DNA of 64,000 bases from the NCBI RefSeq assembly GCF_015326965.1, contig NZ_CP017659.1, positions 1-64,000 of the forward strand, read 5' to 3'. The notes beneath the pieces are model-generated. The model was not told where the DNA came from. It worked only from the letters and a program-made list of their open reading frames with translations, and searched no databases. The translations under genes were made by a program, and so were the position numbers. Positions within the stretch are counted from its first letter, which is position 1, and each line of letters starts with the position of its first letter. Below, piece by piece: positions 16,046 to 24,814 of the stretch. Origin of the DNA: Paenibacillus sp. JZ16 (lineage in GTDB: Bacteria; Bacillota; Bacilli; Paenibacillales; Paenibacillaceae).

Positions 16046-16503
16046 CGCTGTGGTTATTTCTGCACATCGCCGGATGCGTATTATTTCTCGGTAATATCAT
16101 TACGGCGGCATTCTGGAAAATAAGAGCTGACCTGAAAGGGGATCCGGCCGAAGTCCATAATACGGTTAAGAATGTTATGTTAGCCGATATGGTATTTACC
16201 CTGCCAGGTTTGCTGCTAATTATCGTCTCAGGCGTTATGATGGCTGTTCAAGCCGGATATGCAATGGGCGGAATGAACTGGCTGATGGCCTCATTGATTC
16301 TGTTTGGCGTTACGGGGATCCTGTGGGCAGGTTTTTTGATTCCGCTGCAAAAAGGAATGATTCGGCATAGCATGCAATCCATTAGGGATGGGGTCATTTC
16401 AGCCGGTTATAAAAGAGCTTCGACGTATTGGGCTTTAGGCGGGACAATAGCCACCCTGCTGCCCATTGTTATTTTATACTTCATGGTCAGCAAACCATTT
16501 TGA
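16042..16503 (+). CDS. DUF2269-like integral membrane protein
   Basis: A 153-residue protein with four TM helices. The N-terminal LHIAGCVLFLGNIITAAFWK matches DUF2269, whose conserved His and Gly lie in TM1. Its start overlaps the TetR stop by four bases (ATGA), indicating translational coupling. Function unknown. Confidence 0.8.
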   Translation: MTLWLFLHIAGCVLFLGNIITAAFWKIRADLKGDPAEVHNTVKNVMLADMVFTLPGLLLIIVSGVMMAVQAGYAMGGMNWLMASLILFGVTGILWAGFLIPLQKGMIRHSMQSIRDGVISAGYKRASTYWALGGTIATLLPIVILYFMVSKPF

Positions 16504-16514
16504 AGTGAAGAGAA

Positions 16515-16550
16515 CGATCTGATTGCCTAACGTGATCAGGTCGGTTTTTT
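16515..16550 (+). terminator. Rho-independent terminator after the DoxX-TetR-DUF2269 operon
   Basis: CGATCTGAT / ATCAGGTCG stem with six T residues. Confidence 0.85.
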
Positions 16551-16678
16551 AACTTGCGTTCATCCGACAATGGAACACAGGGGTGAGACGTGCCATTTCA
16601 ACCTGCCTGCAGGTGCATATTTGACCATCCTCTGCATACAGTTAGGCGAGAAAGCTCTGAATAAGGGAGGATGCCCAA

Positions 16679-19186
16679 ATGTCCGTTAATGATCAGCATT
16701 TGGCACAAATCGCTAAGGCTTATCTGCCAAGCGGTGCTGAACTTGTACGAATCGATAAACCTATAGAACATCCTGCGGTTATCGCAGCCGACGTAACGGG
16801 AGATCACATACTGGAGATTGCTGGTGTGTCCCGATTCAATGAAGCACTATATTTATTTGTGCTGCAGTACCGCAACGGCGGATATGAGGTCGTAGCCAAT
16901 GTCTTGGGGCAGGGATATGCGGTTCATTTATTGACCGCGGCCCCGGTGTTGAACCCTCATATGAATCAATTGATCGTGGGATGGCAGCTCGGTTCCATCT
17001 GGTCAAAATTGTCGATATACGCTTGGACACCAGAGGGCCTCCAAGATATCGCACCTGCCGATATATATTACAGTTATATCGAAATTGCCGACATGCCAGG
17101 TGCTTCGGGTCCGGATGGTCAGGCTGAAATTGCGCTTTGGATTCACGATACAGGCGAAGCTTATCGAGTCGAGGTCGTCAGGTGGAGCCAAGGGGCCTTA
17201 GTCACTGCACCGGATGTATACCCCTATTATTATCCTGTCGTTGTTAGGTACTACGAGAGACTGACGCAAGAACATCCGGATTACTCATATTATTGGTATT
17301 ACCTGGCGGAGGCACAGTATCGGGCCGGAATGCCGGAAGCAGCCCTTGTGTCGGTCCGCAAAGCACTTACGTTCGCAGAACCTTACCCGGCGCGCGAAAC
17401 GCTGCTTGAACTTGAGAAACGGATCAAGGAGATGCTGGCAAGCAGAGGGCAGTCTCAGCAGCATGTCGGGTTATTTCCGGCATCCGTGAAAACGACGAAC
17501 GGAACGAAATGGGGATACATTGATCGCAGCGGAAATATGGTCATTGAGCCGAAGTACGATGATGCACAGGATTTTCAGGACAATGGTCTCGCGATCGTAG
17601 GCGTGAAGGGGAAGTATGGCCTCATCGACAGGTCTGACCGTTTTGTAGTGAAGCCTATATATCAGTTCATCAGCCCGTTCTCGGAGCATCGAGCGACCGT
17701 GATCGATGAACAAGGTTTTAAGATGATTAACGAACAAGGAGTAGTTCTGACACGACGAGGTTATCCGTATATCGCAGAACTTAAAGAAGGAAGAGCGGTT
17801 TATTATGTAACCGATAATGGCAGTGGCGATGGCGCGAACAGCAGATACGGCTATTTAGATTCCGCAGGCCAAGAGGTAATCCCGGCGCAATATGAGGAAG
17901 CGAATGATTTTGTCGATGGCAAAGCTGTTGTGAAAATCCAAGACCGTCATTACGCGCTCGTTGATCTCCATGGCCGCCGATTGGCCAATTATCCATTCGT
18001 CTACGTCGGACCGCCCGGCGATGGCTTGCTTGCTTATCAGAAGGATAGCACTGGCAAATACGGCTATATCGACGAGCAGGGGAACATCGTCATTCCGCCG
18101 ACCTATACTTCGGCATTTCCTTTTCATCATGACAGAGCCATCGTCAACACGGCTGAAGATTACAAGTCGAAGTATGGCGTCATTAATAAACAGGGCGAGT
18201 GGGTCATCCAACCGGAATATAACGATATTCGGGATTTGAATGGAGACCGGTTTGCGCTTGGACGTGCGATCGATCCTGCACAGCCGTATATCGGTTCGAT
18301 CTATGCCATTGCGGATTGGGATGGAAAGAGGTTATCCGATTTTGTATACCGTGAAGTATCGGAATACAAGCACGGATTGGCATCTGTTTATGATGCACAG
18401 CAGACGTATTTTATTGATCGAACCGGCAGACCGGCGCCGGGGTATCCTCAAGTGAACGGCAGCGGTTCGCTCACGCTCGAACCAGGCGGGCTAATTAAGG
18501 CATTGGTCGATCAGCGGCTGTCTTACGTAGACCGGTCGGGTCACGTCATCTGGAAGCAGAACACGGTGATTCCGCTGCAACCACCTTATAAGGTAATGGA
18601 AGAAAAGTACAAACCCAATCCGGATTACTTGGTCTACTATCCACAGATCGAAGGTATGAGGGATCAGGCAGCTCAGCAAACGCTGAATACGAAGCTTAAA
18701 GAAATGTCACAGGTGAAATTCATTCCTGAGAATCAACAGCTTGATTACACGTATACAGGTGATTTTGACGTCATTTTCTACAAGCAGAAGCTCCTCGAAC
18801 TAGAATTGAACGGCTATAACTATCCCTTCGGTGCCGCACATGGCATGCCAACCAAAGTTTACGCTGTGATCAACCTGGAGAACGGCAGGATGTATGAATT
18901 GAAGGACTTGTTTAAGCCTGGCATCGATTATGTGAAGGAGCTCAGCCGTATCGTTGGCAAGCAGATACAAGAGGATCCGCAGTATTCGTACGTATTCCCT
19001 GATAGCTACAAGGGAATTGCAGCAAACCAGCCCTTCTATGTAACCGAGGACGCGTTGCATCTGGTGTTTGCACCGTATGAGATCGCTCCTTACGCAGCGG
19101 GTTTTCCGACATTCACAATTCCTTTCGCTGAGATCAAGGACATGATCAATACGGAGAGTGAATTTTGGAGTGCGTTTCATTCCTGA
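16679..19186 (+). CDS. Large WG-repeat protein with C-terminal DUF3298-like domain
   Basis: An 835-residue cytosolic-looking protein with no signal peptide. Residues 1-185 form a VCBS/FG-GAP-like beta region (HPAVIAADVTGDHILEIAGV). Residues ~200-250 contain a TPR-like stretch (YYLAEAQYRAGMPEAALVSVRKAL). Residues ~275-610 hold about seven WG repeats of the form KxGYIDRxGxxVIxPxYDDAxxF. Residues ~690-830 resemble DUF3298/RsiV-PdaC type domains (YPFGAAHGMPTKVYAVINLE). That domain is usually extracytoplasmic, so its presence without a visible export signal is odd. SD AAGGGAGGA precedes ATG. Confidence 0.8.
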   Translation: MSVNDQHLAQIAKAYLPSGAELVRIDKPIEHPAVIAADVTGDHILEIAGVSRFNEALYLFVLQYRNGGYEVVANVLGQGYAVHLLTAAPVLNPHMNQLIVGWQLGSIWSKLSIYAWTPEGLQDIAPADIYYSYIEIADMPGASGPDGQAEIALWIHDTGEAYRVEVVRWSQGALVTAPDVYPYYYPVVVRYYERLTQEHPDYSYYWYYLAEAQYRAGMPEAALVSVRKALTFAEPYPARETLLELEKRIKEMLASRGQSQQHVGLFPASVKTTNGTKWGYIDRSGNMVIEPKYDDAQDFQDNGLAIVGVKGKYGLIDRSDRFVVKPIYQFISPFSEHRATVIDEQGFKMINEQGVVLTRRGYPYIAELKEGRAVYYVTDNGSGDGANSRYGYLDSAGQEVIPAQYEEANDFVDGKAVVKIQDRHYALVDLHGRRLANYPFVYVGPPGDGLLAYQKDSTGKYGYIDEQGNIVIPPTYTSAFPFHHDRAIVNTAEDYKSKYGVINKQGEWVIQPEYNDIRDLNGDRFALGRAIDPAQPYIGSIYAIADWDGKRLSDFVYREVSEYKHGLASVYDAQQTYFIDRTGRPAPGYPQVNGSGSLTLEPGGLIKALVDQRLSYVDRSGHVIWKQNTVIPLQPPYKVMEEKYKPNPDYLVYYPQIEGMRDQAAQQTLNTKLKEMSQVKFIPENQQLDYTYTGDFDVIFYKQKLLELELNGYNYPFGAAHGMPTKVYAVINLENGRMYELKDLFKPGIDYVKELSRIVGKQIQEDPQYSYVFPDSYKGIAANQPFYVTEDALHLVFAPYEIAPYAAGFPTFTIPFAEIKDMINTESEFWSAFHS

Positions 19187-19296
19187 GCTTTCATTTTGGG
19201 AATAAAAGCCATACCTAACCTTTCCATATTTCCGAACAAGGATTAGAATAGATGAAAACTCCCCTTACATACGAAGCTGGGCTTGGAGGTTTGGTT

Positions 19297-19707
19297 ATGG
19301 CAGATAGTGTCACAGGCAAAAAAGATTTCGTTATCACATGCGCTGAGGATTGCGGGAACGCACCGAAGAAGGAGCTGCTTAAGAAACTCCACATCGCTAT
19401 GGCTGGCATGGACGCACAATTTATGAATGAGAATTTCACGGATGGGATTCAGCTGAATTACGTTGGGGAAAGAATCGTTCAAGGGAAGGAACAAGTGATT
19501 GAATCGTTATGTCAGGTGAAGTATGGCAAGACAGTCGAACTGCATATTCATCATCTGATTACACATGGCAGTACCGGCGCAGCGGAAGGGATCCTTGTAT
19601 TCGATGACCGGAAGCGCCTGGCATTTTGTAACGTGTACCGGTTTAGCAGCGGTAAAGCTGCCAAAATTAAGGAGATCACTTCCTATACAATCCCATTATC
19701 TGAATGA
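19297..19707 (+). CDS. NTF2/SnoaL-like fold protein
   Basis: A 136-residue protein with the cone-shaped NTF2-like pattern: an N-terminal helix (LKKLHIAMAGMDAQFMNENF), then strands ending KIKEITSYTIPL. ATG 19297 is preferred because GGAGG lies about 9 bases upstream; an in-frame ATG at 19252 has only a weak SD. No catalytic residues are assignable. It is 26 bp before an MFS gene. Confidence 0.6.
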   Translation: MADSVTGKKDFVITCAEDCGNAPKKELLKKLHIAMAGMDAQFMNENFTDGIQLNYVGERIVQGKEQVIESLCQVKYGKTVELHIHHLITHGSTGAAEGILVFDDRKRLAFCNVYRFSSGKAAKIKEITSYTIPLSE

Positions 19708-19733
19708 TCACGTCGTAGAAAGGACCTTAATTT

Positions 19734-20951
19734 GTGGTAACTTTTTTTCTTCTTATTATTTATTTGGCCTTTATTAGTTTAGGGCTTCCCGATTCCTTGC
19801 TTGGGGTCGCCTGGCCGGCCATGCAGCCGGAGATCGGCGCAGCCTTCGAATCCGCAGGGCTGCTATCCATGGTCGTAACCGGAGGCACCATTGTATCCAG
19901 CTTGGTCAGCGGAAGTTTGATTGAACGCTTCGGAACGGGTATCGTTACGTTTGTCAGCTGTTTGTTGACGGCGAGCGCGCTCCTCGGATTTTCGTTTGCG
20001 CCATCGCTGTTCTGGCTGATTTTGCTGGCGATTCCGCTTGGATTAGGTGCAGGGGCAGTCGATTCGGGGTTGAACAACTACGTGGCGAACCATTATAAGG
20101 CCCATCATATGAGCTGGCTGCACTGTTTCTGGGGCGTAGGCGCAACGTTAGGACCCATCATCATGTCTTATTCGATGGGGACCAACGATGCATGGAGAGA
20201 CGGATATTATACCGTATCGATGCTGCAATTCGTGCTGGTCTTCATCCTGCTGCTCACGCTTCCGCTTTGGAGGATCGTGGCGGGCAAACATCAGCCCCAA
20301 GGCATGGAGGAACTTCATACGAGAAACGAATCAACGAGCGGTGATGAGGCTGCCGCACGCAAACAAGGAAACCCGCTTCAAATGAAAGGGGTTAAGTTTA
20401 CTTTGATGGCCTTCTTGTTTTACTGCGGAGCGGAAATGACCGTCGGTTTATGGGGAGCGAGCTTTCTGGTCGGGACCAGAGGTTTACCGTTAGAAACAGC
20501 AGCAGTGTGGGTTTCCATGTATTATGGAGGCATCACGGTCGGCCGATTTATTACAGGATTCGTAACGCTGAAGTTCAACAACCTCACGCTTATCCGGGCC
20601 GGGCAGATGACAGCCATTGCAGGGGCCATCCTGTTATTGCTGCCGCTGCATCCCTATTTGTCCCTAATCGGTTTGGTTGTCATCGGACTCGGGCTTGCGC
20701 CTATATTTCCTTGTTTGCTGCATGAAACGCCGGCCCGCTTCGGCAGAGCCCACTCATCCAGAATTATGGGCTATCAGATGGCTGTAGCTTATACGGGCAC
20801 CACGATACTGCCTCCGTTGTTTGGCATCGTTGCGGCTCAAATATCGATAGGTTTGTTCCCTGTCGTCATTCTATTGTTTGCCGTGATGATGCTGCTGAGC
20901 TCCGAGAAAGTTAACCGTATCCTTTATAAAAACGGGAAGAGCGCGGTTTGA
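19734..20951 (+). CDS. Major facilitator superfamily transporter (FucP-like sugar MFS group)
   Basis: A 405-residue protein with 12 TM segments. The N-terminus FISLGLPDSLLGVAWPAMQPE is typical of a group annotated as fucose permease-like. Also seen: GSLIERFGTG after TM2 and LGAGAVDSGLNNYVA in TM4. The central loop is Lys/Asn-rich. GTG start with AAAGGACC upstream. It may be co-transcribed with the NTF2-like gene. Substrate unknown. Confidence 0.8.
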   Translation: MVTFFLLIIYLAFISLGLPDSLLGVAWPAMQPEIGAAFESAGLLSMVVTGGTIVSSLVSGSLIERFGTGIVTFVSCLLTASALLGFSFAPSLFWLILLAIPLGLGAGAVDSGLNNYVANHYKAHHMSWLHCFWGVGATLGPIIMSYSMGTNDAWRDGYYTVSMLQFVLVFILLLTLPLWRIVAGKHQPQGMEELHTRNESTSGDEAAARKQGNPLQMKGVKFTLMAFLFYCGAEMTVGLWGASFLVGTRGLPLETAAVWVSMYYGGITVGRFITGFVTLKFNNLTLIRAGQMTAIAGAILLLLPLHPYLSLIGLVVIGLGLAPIFPCLLHETPARFGRAHSSRIMGYQMAVAYTGTTILPPLFGIVAAQISIGLFPVVILLFAVMMLLSSEKVNRILYKNGKSAV

Positions 20952-20972
20952 TTAGAACCGGGCTCTTCTTTT
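20936..20972 (+). terminator. Terminator overlapping the MFS stop codon
   Basis: GAAGAGC-G-CGGTT ... AACCG-G-GCTCTTC followed by TTTT. The 5' arm contains the last codons of the MFS gene. Confidence 0.8.
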
Positions 20973-21086
20973 GTCCGGAATTATACGTATACCGTATAAA
21001 CCTTGCGGGCGCACTATTCTATTTTGGACAAACCTGATACATTATAGGAATACAAAAAAATAGTAGAGTAGAGGTGTTTGACACAT

Positions 21087-22298
21087 ATGCTTCATAACCC
21101 GACAGGAAAAGAACGCCTCGGATTAGCCTTGCTCCTCAGCTTGCTTGGCATATTAGGACCGTTCAATATCGATATGTATTTGCCGAGCTTTCCCGACATT
21201 GCCGATGATTTAAGCGCGCGGGCGTCGCTCGTACAGCTTAGCTTGACATCCTGTCTGATCGGCCTTGCGGCTGGCCAAATCATTGTGGGACCGATCAGCG
21301 ATGCGCAAGGAAGAAGAAGACCGCTGCTCATATCGCTTGCCTTGTTTGCTCTTTCTTCCTTATTCTGTGCATTGGCACCCGATATTACGACCCTTATCAT
21401 CGCCAGATTCTTGCAGGGATTTACGGCAGCTGCCGGCCTTGTCATCTCGCGCGCCGTAGTAAGGGATGTGTTCAGCGGTCGCGAGCTTACGAAGTTTTTT
21501 GCCTTATTATCCGTCATTAATGCGGTTGCCCCTATGGTTGCACCGATGTCCGGTGGAGCCATTTTGCTTATGCCGGGTGCAAGTTGGCATTCGATCTTTT
21601 ATTTTTTAAGCTTGTTCGGTGCAGTCATCGTATTGATCGTCGCTTTTCGGTTGAAGGAAACCTTGCCGCGGGAGAGAAGAACGCCAAGCTCCCTTACCCA
21701 TTCCGTGCGTACGATGGGAAGCTTGTTCAAAGATCGATCCTTTATCGGATATGCGTTGACAGTGGGCTTTATTCACGGAGGGAGCTTTGCTTACGTTTCG
21801 GGGACGCCGTTTGTATACCAAGGAATTTACGGTGTGTCACCGCAGGTATTTAGCGTGCTGTTCGGAATCAATGGAATCGCCATTATTTCGGGGAGCTTTA
21901 TTATTGGTCGTTTTGGCGGCATCATCCATGAGCGGAATTTGCTTCGAATCGGGGTCATCGTCTCCGTAAGTGCAACCTTCCTGCTCCTGATCATGACGAT
22001 GCTCAGAGGGCCTCTCGCGATCATTGTCATCTTGATCTTTATGTATATGGTTACAATCGGCATGGTGGCTACCAGCACATTTACGCTGGCCATGGAGAAA
22101 CAAGGTCATCGGGCAGGAAGCGCAAGTGCTGTCATTGGTTTGCTGCCCTTGATGCTTGGTTCGATTTTGTCACCGCTGGTCGGTATTGACGAATCCACAG
22201 CTGTGCCGATGGGGGCCATATTGTTCTTCACTTCCGTGTTGGGCGCGGCATCATTCTTCAAATTGACGAAACCACAGGGGAGTCCAGTGGAAAGCTGA
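21087..22298 (+). CDS. Bcr/CflA family multidrug efflux MFS transporter
   Basis: A 403-residue protein with 12 TM segments. The N-terminus shows the Bcr/CflA signature GPFNIDMYLPSFPDIADDL (about residues 24-42), the loop motif GPISDAQGRRRPLL, and QGFTAAAGLVISRAVVRDVF. This family exports drugs such as bicyclomycin and chloramphenicol; the substrate here is not known. ATG 21087 is preferred over TTG 21078, which lies too close to the SD TAGAGGTG. Confidence 0.88.
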   Translation: MLHNPTGKERLGLALLLSLLGILGPFNIDMYLPSFPDIADDLSARASLVQLSLTSCLIGLAAGQIIVGPISDAQGRRRPLLISLALFALSSLFCALAPDITTLIIARFLQGFTAAAGLVISRAVVRDVFSGRELTKFFALLSVINAVAPMVAPMSGGAILLMPGASWHSIFYFLSLFGAVIVLIVAFRLKETLPRERRTPSSLTHSVRTMGSLFKDRSFIGYALTVGFIHGGSFAYVSGTPFVYQGIYGVSPQVFSVLFGINGIAIISGSFIIGRFGGIIHERNLLRIGVIVSVSATFLLLIMTMLRGPLAIIVILIFMYMVTIGMVATSTFTLAMEKQGHRAGSASAVIGLLPLMLGSILSPLVGIDESTAVPMGAILFFTSVLGAASFFKLTKPQGSPVES

Positions 22299-22311
22299 TT
22301 TTGTGATTGGT

Positions 22312-22338
22312 GAGAGGGCGACAAGCCCTCTCTTTTTT
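22312..22338 (+). terminator. Rho-independent terminator of the Bcr/CflA gene
   Basis: GAGAGGGC / GCCCTCTC stem followed by TTTTTT. Confidence 0.88.
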
Positions 22339-22427
22339 AGGACAAACAGGCATAAAGAAATATGCAAAATATCCCTCGAATGACATTCCCATCTCCGTGA
22401 CAAAATGTACTAAGGTGGTGAATGGAA

Positions 22428-24032
22428 ATGCAGATAAAGAGAATTATAACCATAATGCTGTCGCTTGTATTGATCACGATTGTGGGCTGCCAGCATCAAA
22501 AACCTGCCGAACAGGATTTGCTGCGGGTTAAATCCGAACAAGGGGCCACACATAAGAAAGTCATATTCCTGATGGTCGACTCACTCATGGCACAGGCGAT
22601 CGATAAGGGCATTTCACAAAAACAGCTGCCCACCATACAGTATTTGATTGAACATGGACAATACCATAAGGATATGGTTAGCTCATTTCCTACGATGTCC
22701 GTTACGATTGACAGCACGATGTTAACCGGGAAAAATCCGAATGACCATGGTATACCGGGTCTCCTATGGTATTCTTCCGACGATAAAAAAATGATCAACT
22801 ACGGTACCGGACCGATGGAAATCCTCAGACAAGGCATCAATCCGGTCCTGACCGATGCATTAATCCATTTGAACGGGAAACATTTAAACTCGAATTCACG
22901 AACGATCTATGAAGATTTAGCCCGTGCTGGCTTGAAATCAGGATCGATTAACGGCTTGATATATCGGGGAGCGACCGAGCATACGCTGACGATACCGGAT
23001 TGGATTCAAGGTCCGACAACACTGCAGAAAAAAATAAAAGTCAAGGGGCCGGATTTTCTAACTTTGGGAGCCTTGTCTAATCCCTTAGAAGGTGCGGAGA
23101 ATTTGCCTGATCATCTCACCGACCGGATGGGGCTAAACAATAAGTATGCAATAGAAGCTTTGAACTATTTAATTCAAGCGAACAAGCTGCCGGATTTTTT
23201 GTATGTTTATTTACCGGATATGGACCAGGAGCTTCACAAGAAGGGTCCGTCTTCGCTTGAAGGAGTCAAAGAGCTGGATCAGCAGCTCCAATCCGTATTG
23301 AATTCCTTCGGTTCGCGGGAAAAAGCGTTAAATGAAGCTATTTTCGTCATCGCCGGGGACAGCGGAATGACACAGCTTCTTCCAGCAAATCAGCGTTCCG
23401 TGATTGATATGCCAGCTATGTTGAGAGGCATCTCCGTTCTAAAGCCGGGCGAAGAGGTAGAAGCTGAAACCGAGGTCGCCCTTGCAGTCAATGAAACGAT
23501 GGCTTATGTATATAATTTCAAACCCAATCGTTCCCTGCGAAGCTTGGCGGAAATCCTGAGCAAGGATGACCGTATCGACTTTGTTGCTTGGAAAGAAAAC
23601 GAATGGATGCATGTCCTTCAAGGGTCCACTTTGAAAGAACTCCGATATAAGGCGAAAGGTAACCTGATCGATCGCTATAAACAAACGTGGACCGTGAAGC
23701 AGGATGCCGAGGTGCTGGACCTTACATTAAATGCCGATCATCGAACCTTGGATTACGGACAATATCCCGATGTGCTGGAGAGGTTGTCCGGTTCGCTGAA
23801 TTCTCATAAAGGTAAATTTTTGGTCGTGACGGCTAAACCGGGATACGAATTGGCAGACCGAAGTTCACCAACACATGAGGGGGGCGGGGGTCATGGCTCG
23901 CTCCGTCGAACCGAGTCGCTTGTCCCGCTTATCATTGTTGGAACTGACGAAAAGCCTGAGCATCTACGAATGGTTGATCTAAAAGCCTATTTACTTGATC
24001 TGCTGACAAATCACGTTAAGAAGACAAAATAA
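22428..24032 (+). CDS. Alkaline phosphatase / nucleotide pyrophosphatase superfamily lipoprotein
   Basis: A 534-residue secreted lipoprotein. The N-terminus has a hydrophobic signal ending in the lipobox ITIVGC (Cys about residue 20). The alkaline phosphatase fold is indicated by KVIFLMVDSL (metal Asp), SSFPTMSVTIDSTMLTGKNPNDHGI (Thr nucleophile region), YLPDMDQELHKKG, IAGDSGMTQ and, near the end, HEGGGGHGS. All metal ligand motifs are present, so it is likely active as a type I phosphodiesterase or phosphatase on the outer face of the membrane. Substrate is unknown. SD AAGGTGG. Confidence 0.85.
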   Translation: MQIKRIITIMLSLVLITIVGCQHQKPAEQDLLRVKSEQGATHKKVIFLMVDSLMAQAIDKGISQKQLPTIQYLIEHGQYHKDMVSSFPTMSVTIDSTMLTGKNPNDHGIPGLLWYSSDDKKMINYGTGPMEILRQGINPVLTDALIHLNGKHLNSNSRTIYEDLARAGLKSGSINGLIYRGATEHTLTIPDWIQGPTTLQKKIKVKGPDFLTLGALSNPLEGAENLPDHLTDRMGLNNKYAIEALNYLIQANKLPDFLYVYLPDMDQELHKKGPSSLEGVKELDQQLQSVLNSFGSREKALNEAIFVIAGDSGMTQLLPANQRSVIDMPAMLRGISVLKPGEEVEAETEVALAVNETMAYVYNFKPNRSLRSLAEILSKDDRIDFVAWKENEWMHVLQGSTLKELRYKAKGNLIDRYKQTWTVKQDAEVLDLTLNADHRTLDYGQYPDVLERLSGSLNSHKGKFLVVTAKPGYELADRSSPTHEGGGGHGSLRRTESLVPLIIVGTDEKPEHLRMVDLKAYLLDLLTNHVKKTK

Positions 24033-24095
24033 TTTGCAGAGGCTATACCATCATGTTCTACGACTTGGCCGGTGTAGTGTAGTTTGCTTGATATT

Positions 24096-24136
24096 AGGCA
24101 CCTTTTTCCGATTTTATGGAAAAGGGTGCCTTTTTT
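24096..24136 (+). terminator. Rho-independent terminator of the phosphodiesterase gene
   Basis: AGGCACCTTTTTCC ... GGAAAAGGGTGCCT stem with six T residues. Confidence 0.88.
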
Positions 24137-24238
24137 ATAGCGATTTATTTGAATTTTGCCGTTATAATATGATGTAACTCTTAGCTGTACAAGATGATCT
24201 CAACCTTATAAGAATTTTAATAAAGGAGCTGTACGAAC

Positions 24239-24544
24239 ATGACGACCAACCGAATCATTCATTCCGTTATTTTTTCGCTTAAACATGAGAAAGGCTCAGC
24301 GGAGGAGCAGCGTTTCCTGGAGGATGGACGATCTGCCCTCAGCACGATTCCAACGGTTCAAGACTTTAAGATATTCAAGCAAATCAGTCCTAAAAATACA
24401 TATGATTTCGGCTTCTCGATGGTGTTTGAGAACGAAGCCGATTATGATGCCTATAATGTGCACCCGCAGCATGTGGACTTCGTCGAGAACCGCTGGAAGA
24501 AGGAAGTCGAACAGTTTTTGGAGATCGATTACAGCGAAGTGTAG
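24239..24544 (+). CDS. Dabb (stress-responsive A/B barrel) domain protein
   Basis: A 101-residue protein beginning IIHSVIFSLKHEKGSAEEQRF and containing NTYDFGFSMVFENEADYDAY and HPQHVDFVE, the standard Dabb fold. Such proteins are dimeric ferredoxin-like barrels of unclear function. SD AAAGGAG. The stop is 13 bp before the hisC remnant. Confidence 0.88.
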   Translation: MTTNRIIHSVIFSLKHEKGSAEEQRFLEDGRSALSTIPTVQDFKIFKQISPKNTYDFGFSMVFENEADYDAYNVHPQHVDFVENRWKKEVEQFLEIDYSEV

Positions 24545-24557
24545 AAGATGAATTCAC

Positions 24558-24704
24558 ATGAATAAGCTGCTGGAGCGGGGGATCATCGTCCGCTACGCCA
24601 AAGGTTGGGGACTGCCTGAGCATATTCGGATTTCGGTAGGAACCGCGGAAGAAAATCAAGCGCTGCTTGATGCTTTGGGTGAAATCCTAGGGCATATCAC
24701 GTAA
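24558..24704 (+). pseudogene. hisC: C-terminal remnant of histidinol-phosphate aminotransferase
   Basis: The 48-codon frame MNKLLERGIIVRYAKGWGL... continues PEHIRISVGTAEENQALLDAL and ends normally with TAA. This matches the last ~45 residues of HisC-type class I/II aminotransferases. The PLP-binding lysine and the whole catalytic core are missing. No upstream coding remnant is visible; the Dabb gene directly precedes it. It may be a deletion scar. Confidence 0.72.
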
Positions 24705-24722
24705 CCTATGGATCGCCGGTTG

Positions 24723-24778
24723 AACTGCACCTCCCACTGTTAGACATGATCTAACAATGGGAGGTGCAGTTTTTTTTG
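24723..24778 (+). terminator. Strong rho-independent terminator
   Basis: A 20-bp stem AACTGCACCTCCCA ... TGGGAGGTGCAGTT with inner TGTTAGA/TCTAACA, followed by eight T residues. Confidence 0.9.
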
Positions 24779-24814
24779 ATGAATATTGATGCAGTCTAAT
24801 CCGTTATCCTGAAT

